This document shows, one piece after another, positions 57,913-64,000 of a DNA stretch of 64,000 nt. Origin of the DNA: JACOMY01 sp046233115 (GTDB lineage Bacteria; Pseudomonadota; Alphaproteobacteria; Kiloniellales; JACOMY01). The position numbers and the translations under genes were made by a program. The stretch lies in the NCBI GenBank assembly GCA_046233115.1, contig JBJXHM010000001.1, positions 1 to 64,000 on the forward strand. Direction: 5' to 3'. The notes under the pieces are model-generated. The model made no database searches and was not told the origin of the DNA. It saw nothing but the letters and a program-made list of their open reading frames with translations. Every line of letters starts with the position of its first letter. The stretch's first letter is position 1.

Positions 57913-57928
57913 TGGCACGCTTCTTGCA
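57913..57928 (+). promoter_or_regulatory. Sigma-54 promoter of glnK-amtB
   Basis: TGGCACG (57913-57919), four bases, then TTGCA (57924-57928) is a perfect match to the sigma-54 -24/-12 consensus TGGCACGNNNNTTGCA. Transcription should start near 57940, 57 bases before the glnK ATG. It implies induction by NtrC during nitrogen limitation. Confidence 0.93.
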
Positions 57929-57996
57929 TCTATCGGATTGAAAGCCGCTCTTTCGTGGGGCGGCTCCTGCGAGAAGACAGGGAAGGAACCGAGAGC

Positions 57997-58335
57997 ATGA
58001 AAATGGTTATGGCCGTCATCAAGCCCTTCAAGCTGGAGGAGGTGCGTGAAGCGCTTTCTGCGCTGGGCATCGAGGGCATGACGGTGACGGAAGTGAAGGG
58101 CTATGGCCGGCAGAAGGGCCAGACGGAGATCTACCGCGGTGCCGAATACGCGGTGAACTTCCTGCCCAAGACCAAGATCGAAGTCGCGGTTACCGCCGAC
58201 ATGGCAGAGCGTGTGGTCGAGGCGATCCGCCAGGCCGCGGGGACCGGGCGCATCGGTGACGGCAAGGTCTTCACCTACGACCTCACCAGCGCGCTGCGCA
58301 TCCGTACCGGAGAGACGGACACCAACGCACTCTAG
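57997..58335 (+). CDS. glnK: Nitrogen regulatory protein PII
   Basis: The 112-residue signal protein has all PII features: the N-terminal MKMVMAVIKPFKLEEVREAL, the T-loop with the uridylylation site Tyr51 (IYRGAEYAVNF) and the B-loop GTGRIGDGKVF. It senses 2-oxoglutarate and ATP/ADP and blocks AmtB or adjusts nitrogen regulation. Linkage to amtB and a sigma-54 promoter favours glnK over glnB. The ATG at 57997 follows GGAAGGAA at a longer-than-usual distance. Confidence 0.96.
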   Translation: MKMVMAVIKPFKLEEVREALSALGIEGMTVTEVKGYGRQKGQTEIYRGAEYAVNFLPKTKIEVAVTADMAERVVEAIRQAAGTGRIGDGKVFTYDLTSALRIRTGETDTNAL

Positions 58336-58440
58336 GGGCCCCGGAACAGGCCTTCACCCTTTCAAGCACGCCGCACCTCGCCCTCCTCGATCGGGTTCTC
58401 GCGAGACGATGTGCGGCGGTATCGGGAGTAAGAAATCGCA

Positions 58441-59805
58441 ATGAAGCCCAGACACCTCTTTTGGATGGCCGGCGCGCTGACCCTTGTCGCCGCGCCGATT
58501 CCTGCCGTGGCGCAGGAGTTTGCCGACAAGGCGGAGATGGAGTTCGTCCTGAACACCTTCTCCTTCCTCATGTGCGGCGCGCTCGTGATGTGGATGGCCG
58601 CTGGCTTCGCCATGCTGGAGTCGGGCCTGGTGCGGAGCAAGAACACCGCATCGATCTGCTTCAAGAACGTCGCCCTCTACGCCCTTGCCTGCATAATGTA
58701 CTACATCATCGGGTACAATCTCATGTACTCGAACGTCGATGGCGGCTGGATCGGTAGCTTCTCGATCTTCTACAATCTGGGCGACGCGGAATCGGCCCTG
58801 ATCGCGGCCGATGAGAAGACCCCCGAGATGATCGCGGCGGTGACCGGCAACGGCTACTCGGTCATGTCCGACTGGTTCTTCCAGGTGGTCTTCGTTGCGA
58901 CCGCGGCCTCGATCGTCTCCGGCACCATGGCCGAGCGTATCAAGATCTGGCCTTTCCTCTTCTTCACCGCGGTGCTGACCGGCATCATCTACCCGATCCA
59001 GGGTGCCTGGACCTGGGGCGGCGGCTGGCTGAACGAGGTCGGCGGGGGCTTCTCCGACTTCGCGGGTTCGACCATCGTGCACTCCGTCGGCGGTTGGGCG
59101 GCACTGGCCGGCGCCATCATCCTGGGCCCGCGCAAGGGCAAGTACCTGCCTGACGGCAAGATGCAGCCCATGCCCGGCGCCAACCTGCCGCTGGCCACGC
59201 TCGGCACCTTCATCCTCTGGCTCGGCTGGTTCGGATTCAACGGCGGCTCGGAGCTGGCGCTTGGCACCGCGGCCAACGCAGCCAACATGTCCCTGGTCTT
59301 CGCCAACACCAACCTGGCGGCCTGCGGTGGCGTTCTGGTCGCTGCGGTGATGACCCAGATGCTGTACGGCAAGATCGACCTGACCATGACCCTGAACGGC
59401 GCCATCGCCGGCCTGGTCGCGATCACCGCCAACCCCGATATCGGTCACTCCATGCTGGCCGTGATCATCGGCGGTATCGGTGCTGCTCTGGTGGTCTTCG
59501 CGGTCCCGCTGTTCGACAAGCTGAAGATCGACGACGTGGTCGGCGCCATCTCCGTCCACCTGGTGGGCGGCATCTGGGGCACGCTCGCGGTTGCGATCTT
59601 CGACGATGGTGACTTCGTCGCTCAGATCGTGGGTATCGGCGCGATCGGTGCCTTCGTCTTCATCGCATCCGGCATCCTCTGGCTGATCCTCAAGGCAACC
59701 GTCGGGATCCGCTGTGACGAGGAAGAGGAAGCCATGGGCCTGGACAAGGCGGAGCTGGGCCAGGAGGCCTACCCCGAGTTCGGCCAGGGTGCTCACTCTA
59801 TCTGA
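58441..59805 (+). CDS. amtB: Ammonium transporter
   Basis: The 454-residue protein has a cleavable N-terminal signal (cut near AVAQEFAD) and eleven transmembrane helices. The twin pore histidines are His214 (TIVHSVGG) and His373 (SVHLVGG), and the conserved Asp206 (FSDFAGS) is present. It conducts ammonium/ammonia and is gated by GlnK. It lies 105 bases after glnK, with a strong terminator following. Confidence 0.97.
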   Translation: MKPRHLFWMAGALTLVAAPIPAVAQEFADKAEMEFVLNTFSFLMCGALVMWMAAGFAMLESGLVRSKNTASICFKNVALYALACIMYYIIGYNLMYSNVDGGWIGSFSIFYNLGDAESALIAADEKTPEMIAAVTGNGYSVMSDWFFQVVFVATAASIVSGTMAERIKIWPFLFFTAVLTGIIYPIQGAWTWGGGWLNEVGGGFSDFAGSTIVHSVGGWAALAGAIILGPRKGKYLPDGKMQPMPGANLPLATLGTFILWLGWFGFNGGSELALGTAANAANMSLVFANTNLAACGGVLVAAVMTQMLYGKIDLTMTLNGAIAGLVAITANPDIGHSMLAVIIGGIGAALVVFAVPLFDKLKIDDVVGAISVHLVGGIWGTLAVAIFDDGDFVAQIVGIGAIGAFVFIASGILWLILKATVGIRCDEEEEAMGLDKAELGQEAYPEFGQGAHSI

Positions 59806-59910
59806 TAGAGCTCTGCGGGCCGTCGTCCGGGATGGGTCGACCCCGGACGGCGACCCCCGTGGAGGAGGCCTCTCGTTTCCTCCAGCGTAGGGCGCTCCCC
59901 TGCGTGCACT

Positions 59911-59944
59911 GGGGGGTAGCATCAAGCTACCCCCCTTCTTTTTT
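59911..59944 (+). terminator. Rho-independent terminator after amtB
   Basis: GGGGGGTAGC (59911-59920) and GCTACCCCCC (59926-59935) form a perfect ten-pair stem with loop ATCAA. It is followed by TTCTTTTTT on the plus strand, so it ends the glnK-amtB operon. Confidence 0.95.
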
Positions 59945-60076
59945 CCCCTCTGGAACCTTGCTGCGGAGCGCCCTGCCGTACTGACCCAGACTTTTGGTCA
60001 GCCATCCCCCGCCTTGTCTTGATCAAGTCGTCGTGAGATAACAGACGTCGATCCTCAAGAGAGTCGAGCGGTCCCG

Positions 60077-60445
60077 ATGGTTCAGAGTGTTTTCGAACGG
60101 TGCGGTGGTTTTCAGAATGTTCGGAAGGTCGTGTCCGCCTTTTACGACAAGGTCTTGGACTCCGAACAACTGCAGGGCTACTTCGAGCACATAGACATGG
60201 CGCGCTTGGTCGATCACCAGACCAAATTCGTGGCGCAGATCATGGGCGGCCCCGTCACGATCAACGACGACACGCTCCGCAAGGTTCATGCCAACCTCGG
60301 CATCAGCCACAGCGAGTTCAAAGAGATCGCATACCTTCTGGAAGAGGCCCTGGAGGACCACGGCTTCGTCAGCAGCGACATTGCGGAGATCATGGAGGCG
60401 GTCGGACAGCGTGAAAGCTTGATCGTCACGCGCGCCGACGACTGA
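60077..60445 (+). CDS. Truncated hemoglobin (group I-like)
   Basis: The 122-residue protein has the short 2-over-2 globin pattern: FYDKVLDSEQLQGYF with a B10-type Tyr23, the E-helix HQTKFVAQIMGGP with distal-side candidates His47 and Gln48, and the F-helix KVHANLGISHSEF with proximal His71. It should bind heme and so O2, NO or CO. It ends six bases before the ATG of a class III cyclase, strongly implying co-translation and a sensory or protective role for the cyclase. The group assignment was made by eye. Confidence 0.87.
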   Translation: MVQSVFERCGGFQNVRKVVSAFYDKVLDSEQLQGYFEHIDMARLVDHQTKFVAQIMGGPVTINDDTLRKVHANLGISHSEFKEIAYLLEEALEDHGFVSSDIAEIMEAVGQRESLIVTRADD

Positions 60446-60451
60446 CCAAGC

Positions 60452-61516
60452 ATGAGCGAGATCCAAAACCCGGCCAGCCCTGAGGCGCTGCGGGAGGCGT
60501 TGCAGTCCCTGCGTATCGGCGTCTGCCTGGCAGACGCCGAGAGCTGGGAGGTGCGCTTCGAGAACGCCCGCTTCTTCAAGTGGTTTCCGCCGACGGAGGA
60601 CGATGACAGCCGGCTGGAACAGCGCCTGCCTGAGATGGACATCGAGCGTGCGCGCAAGCGCCTGGGGGACAAGCGCCCCTTCACCTACGAGGTCGAGGTC
60701 GTGGTCGGCCAGCGCAAGCATCCGCTGGGTGTGGAGATGCGCTTGGAGGAGATGGACGGCGAGCCGACGGTGGTGGTCGAGGTGCGGGATCTCTCCAAGC
60801 AGCGCCAGGCCGAGTACATGCTGGACTCCTATTCCCGCATGGCCGAGAAGCACGCCCGCGACCTGGCCAAGGAGAAGGAGCGGGTCGAGAAGCTGTTGCT
60901 GAACCTCATGCCGCGGCCGGTCTACGAGGAGATGAAGAGCTTCGGCACGGCGACGCCGCAGCGCTTCGAGAATGCCTCGGTCCTGATGCTGGACTTCGTC
61001 GGCTTCACCGAGATGGCGGTAGCCCGCGATCCGGCCAGCACGGTTGCTGAACTGAACGACATCTTCACGGCCTTTGACCGCATCGTCGAACTCTTCGGCT
61101 GCGAGCGCATCAAGACCATCGGCGATGCCTATCTCGCGGTCTCCGGCATGCCCGAATCGACGCCCGAGCACGCCGCCAACATCGCCAAGGTGGCGCTGCG
61201 CATGCGGCGCTACCTGAACCGCCGCAACGAATCCCATCCGCACAAGTGGCTCTGCCGGGTTGGCATCGGCAGCGGCTCGCTGATCGGTTCGCTGATCGGC
61301 GTGCAGAAGTACGTCTATGACATCTTCGGCCCGGCGGTGAACCTGGCCGCGCGGCTGGAGTCCCTGGCCGAGCCGATGCAGATCCTGACCAACGAGACCA
61401 TGGCCTTCCAACTCGGCGACGGTTTCCTCCTGGAGGAGCGCAGCGAAGAGGAAGTGCGCGGCTTCGGGACACAGGTCCTCTTCGAGCTCAAGGGGGAGCG
61501 TGCGGGTCTGACATGA
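60452..61516 (+). CDS. Class III adenylate cyclase with PAS-like N-terminus
   Basis: The 354-residue protein has a PAS-like domain (about 15-115), a coiled-coil linker (about 116-150) and a class III cyclase domain (about 165-350). Metal ligands are Asp181 (MLDFVGFT) and Asp225 (TIGDAY), transition-state residues are Asn297 and Arg301 (NLAARLE), and the purine-selecting pair is Lys221 (RIKTIG) and Asp290 (YDIFG), the adenylate rather than guanylate pattern. All catalytic residues are present, so it should form active dimers making cAMP. No membrane segment is seen. The truncated globin upstream is the likely input partner. Confidence 0.9.
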   Translation: MSEIQNPASPEALREALQSLRIGVCLADAESWEVRFENARFFKWFPPTEDDDSRLEQRLPEMDIERARKRLGDKRPFTYEVEVVVGQRKHPLGVEMRLEEMDGEPTVVVEVRDLSKQRQAEYMLDSYSRMAEKHARDLAKEKERVEKLLLNLMPRPVYEEMKSFGTATPQRFENASVLMLDFVGFTEMAVARDPASTVAELNDIFTAFDRIVELFGCERIKTIGDAYLAVSGMPESTPEHAANIAKVALRMRRYLNRRNESHPHKWLCRVGIGSGSLIGSLIGVQKYVYDIFGPAVNLAARLESLAEPMQILTNETMAFQLGDGFLLEERSEEEVRGFGTQVLFELKGERAGLT

Positions 61517-61615
61517 GTGGGCAGTGGACGGGGGTAGCGGTAGCGGCTGCCCTTGCCAATTCCAGCCCGGTCATGGTTAGAGTCAGGCCGTCCCAGATCG
61601 CAACGGAAGAGGCCG

Positions 61616-64000
61616 ATGTCTGAGCCCTTGACCGCCGCGGGCGGCAGCTCTGCTCGCGCCCGGCTTCTCGCCGACTATCGGCCGCAGAAGGGCCACTGGG
61701 ACGAGTTGCTGGACGGCGAGGGGCGGGTCCGGCCGCACTGGCGGCCCTACATCGACCGGCTGGCGAGCGTCGACGACTCCGACCGCGAACAGGCCATCCG
61801 ATCGGTCGAGCGCACCCTGCTGGAAAACGGCCTGTCCTATGTCGCCCACGATGCCACCGAGGGCTCGGTCAGGCCCTGGCAGCTCGATCTGCTGCCGGTG
61901 CTGATCGCGCCGCACGAGTGGCGCCAGCTCGAGGCCGCGCTGATTCAGCGCGCCAAGCTGCTGAACGCGATTACCGCCGATCTCTACGGACCGCAGCGGC
62001 TGATTGCCGACGGGCAGATACCGGCCGCGCTGGTCAAGGCCAACCCCTACTTCTGCCGGCCCTGCTATGGCATCGGCGTGCCGAACGACACCTGGCTGCA
62101 CCTGCTTGCCTTCGACCTCATTCGCGGCCCCGACGGGCGCTGGCAGGTGATCGGTGATCGCAGCGAGGCGCCGAGCGGCAGCGGCTATGCGCTGGAGAAC
62201 CGGATCGCGGTGTCGCGCGCCCTGCCCAAGCTCTTCGCCCAGGGCAACGTGCAGCGCCTCGCCGGCTTCTTTCGCGCTTTCTCGGAGAACTTCCTGGCGC
62301 TGTCCCGTCACGAGGAGCCGCTGGTCGTGGTGCTCTCGGCCGGGGCGCAGCGCGAGAGCTATTTTGAGCATGCCTACCTGGCGCAGTACCTGGGCTACAG
62401 CGTGGTCGAGGGCGCCGATCTCACGATCCGCGGCGATCGCCTCTATCTGAAGTCGGTCGAGGGCCTGAAGCCGGTCGATCTGATGGTGCGCCAGACCGCG
62501 TCGGGCGCCATGGACCCGCTGGAGTTCTCCACCTTCGGTGCCGGCGTGCCCGGCCTGATGCGCGCCATTCGCGGCGGGCACGTGGCGCTGGCCAATGCGG
62601 TCGGCAGCGGCCTGGCGCAGAGCGACGCGCTGCTCGCCTACCTGCCGGAGCTCTGCCGCGTGGTGCTGGGCGAGGAGCTGATGCTGGAGAGCGCGCCCAC
62701 CTGGTGGTGCGGCACCGAGGATGGGCGCCGCACTGTGCTGGACAACCTGGACAACCTGGCCGTGCGCGACCTCACCAAGTCCCACGCCATGCTGTCCGGC
62801 GAGGAGGGCGCCTACCTGATTACGGCTGCCGGCAGCAAGGAACGGGCGGCCCTGGAGCGCGACATCGCGCTGCGCAGCCACGACTTCGTCGGCCGCGCGC
62901 TGACCGCCGCCTCGACCACCCCGCGCTGGACTGAGACCGGCGCGCTGACCCCGGTGCCGATGACGATCCGCGTCTACCTGGCGGCCACCGCCAAGGGCTA
63001 CCGCGCCATGCCCGGCGGCCTCGCGCGGATCCGCCCGGAAGGGCCCGCCAGTCTGCCGATCAGCATGGACAGTGACATCAGCAAGGATACCTGGGTGCTG
63101 TCCGATGCGCCGGTGGAGCCCTTCTCGCTGCTGCCATCGGTGCGCCAGGTCGTGGGTCTGCGCCGTCGTGGGCGCGAGCTGCCCAGCCGGGTCGCCGACA
63201 ACCTCTTCTGGTTCGGCCGCTACCTGGAGCGCTTGGAGAGCGCGGTCCGGCTGCTGCGCTCCTTCGTGCTGCGCATCGGCGGCGTGCAGCGGGCTGGCAG
63301 CGACCTGGTCACGCCCGGCCGGGTGATGGAGCTGCTGGTGGCGCTGCAGCACGTCTCGCCCAAGGGCGCCGAGCGTTTTCGCAAGGAGGGGCCGGCGGCC
63401 TTCCTGGCCGATCCCTCGCAGTTCTTCGCCGATCCCGACTGTCCCGACGACCTGGTCAGCCTGCTGCGCGCGCTGCGCCGCCTGACCACGGCGCTGCGCG
63501 AGCGCTTCTCGCGCGACACCTGGGACAACCTGCAACAGCTCCTCGGCACGCCGCTGGCGCAGGTCAAGTTGCCCGGCTACGGCCAGGCCTGGATCCTGCG
63601 GCTGCTGGAAAGCCTGGTCGACGCGCTCTCCGCCCTCAACGGCATGATGATGGAGAACATGACGCGCGACTTCGGCTGGCACTTCCTGGATGCTGGCCGG
63701 CGGCTGGAGCGTGGCTGGCAGACCACCCGGGCGCTTGCCGCCATCACCGGCGGCGGCCAGGCGGAACGCGACGGCGGGCTGGAGCTGCTGCTGGAGCTGG
63801 CCGACAGCCTGATGACCTATAGCTGGCGCTACAAGTCCGAGGCCCAACTCGCGCCGCTGCTGGATCTGGTGCTGGTCGAGGAGAACAATCCCCGTGCCGT
63901 CCTGTTCCAGGTGCAGCTGGTGGCCGAGCACCTGAAGAAGCTGCCGCGCACGACGCAGGAGCACCAGCGGCTGTCGGTCGGCGAACGTCAGCTCGTCCGC
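61616..64000 (+). CDS. Circularly permuted ATP-grasp / alpha-E protein (cut by right edge)
   Basis: From the ATG at 61616 the frame is open for 795 codons to the window end. The first part (about 1-480) is a circularly permuted type 2 ATP-grasp domain (HWDELLDGEGRVRPHWRPYI, NPYFCRPCYGIGVPND, QVIGDRSEAPSGSGYALENR), and the rest is a helical alpha-E (DUF403) domain (ADNLFWFGRYLERLESAVRLLRS, NMTRDFGWHFLDAGRRLERG). Proteins with these two domains are thought to make peptide-like bonds and often sit with transglutaminase-like proteases, whose genes could lie beyond the edge. No substrate is known. Confidence 0.9.
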   Translation, partial: MSEPLTAAGGSSARARLLADYRPQKGHWDELLDGEGRVRPHWRPYIDRLASVDDSDREQAIRSVERTLLENGLSYVAHDATEGSVRPWQLDLLPVLIAPHEWRQLEAALIQRAKLLNAITADLYGPQRLIADGQIPAALVKANPYFCRPCYGIGVPNDTWLHLLAFDLIRGPDGRWQVIGDRSEAPSGSGYALENRIAVSRALPKLFAQGNVQRLAGFFRAFSENFLALSRHEEPLVVVLSAGAQRESYFEHAYLAQYLGYSVVEGADLTIRGDRLYLKSVEGLKPVDLMVRQTASGAMDPLEFSTFGAGVPGLMRAIRGGHVALANAVGSGLAQSDALLAYLPELCRVVLGEELMLESAPTWWCGTEDGRRTVLDNLDNLAVRDLTKSHAMLSGEEGAYLITAAGSKERAALERDIALRSHDFVGRALTAASTTPRWTETGALTPVPMTIRVYLAATAKGYRAMPGGLARIRPEGPASLPISMDSDISKDTWVLSDAPVEPFSLLPSVRQVVGLRRRGRELPSRVADNLFWFGRYLERLESAVRLLRSFVLRIGGVQRAGSDLVTPGRVMELLVALQHVSPKGAERFRKEGPAAFLADPSQFFADPDCPDDLVSLLRALRRLTTALRERFSRDTWDNLQQLLGTPLAQVKLPGYGQAWILRLLESLVDALSALNGMMMENMTRDFGWHFLDAGRRLERGWQTTRALAAITGGGQAERDGGLELLLELADSLMTYSWRYKSEAQLAPLLDLVLVEENNPRAVLFQVQLVAEHLKKLPRTTQEHQRLSVGERQLVR

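Overview
The window is GC-rich (clearly above 60%) and densely coding. It reads as the chromosome of an alphaproteobacterium, probably of the Rhodospirillales or a related group. Supporting marks are the yqeY-like/dnaG/rpoD block, carA-carB-greA in one direction, a LysR gene beside trxB, glnK-amtB behind a sigma-54 promoter, a Tim44-like protein, an ELM1-family protein, and protein families best known from rhizobia. No rRNA, tRNA, phage, insertion sequence or CRISPR array was recognised.

Layout. 1-1757 is the N-terminal part of an RTX-type calcium-binding repeat protein, cut by the left edge, preceded by an AT-richer pocket with a possible frameshifted small gene. 2278-4658 is a minus-strand amidase operon with a GatC/AtzG-like small subunit and two paralogous Lin0512-family genes. 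4755-9189 is an idonate/gluconate module: gluconate 5-dehydrogenase, gluconokinase and a GntR-type LacI repressor on the minus strand, idonate 5-dehydrogenase and gluconolactonase on the plus strand, with a perfect 16-bp operator palindrome between. 9330-9488 holds a strong small-RNA candidate. 9678-15407 carries LysR, thioredoxin reductase, an ELM1-family protein, an Lrp regulator, a periplasmic chorismate mutase, a flavin reductase and GreA. 15626-26135 is housekeeping: CarB, CarA, a YqeY-like protein, primase, RpoD and a PPK2 kinase.

26386-31732 is a polyamine-type ABC transporter split by an opposite-strand gene with three RidA-like units. 31729-33927 is FeoB-FeoA. 34358-37941 is a four-gene operon: an enolase-superfamily sugar-acid dehydratase, a fuconolactonase-like hydrolase, a P-loop protein and an unknown protein. 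37916-42786 is a vitamin B12 uptake operon (btuB-btuF-btuC-btuD order) behind a clear cobalamin riboswitch. Next are an arylsulfatase, an M20 deacylase with a TRAP transporter (dctQ-dctM-dctP), and a small secreted protein. 50317-53887 looks like the entry steps of vitamin B6 degradation: a GMC oxidase divergent from pyridoxamine-pyruvate aminotransferase and pyridoxal 4-dehydrogenase.

53961-64000 carries a Tim44-like protein, a histidine phosphatase, an EamA transporter, a UbiH-like hydroxylase, glnK-amtB with sigma-54 control, a truncated globin six bases upstream of a class III adenylate cyclase, and a right-edge-truncated ATP-grasp/alpha-E protein.

The most interesting points are the globin/cyclase pair, the C-rich-looped RNA candidate at 9330-9488, the two Lin0512 paralogs with degenerate motifs beside the amidase, the incomplete B6-catabolism divergon, and the P-loop/unknown pair tied to the sugar-acid operon.
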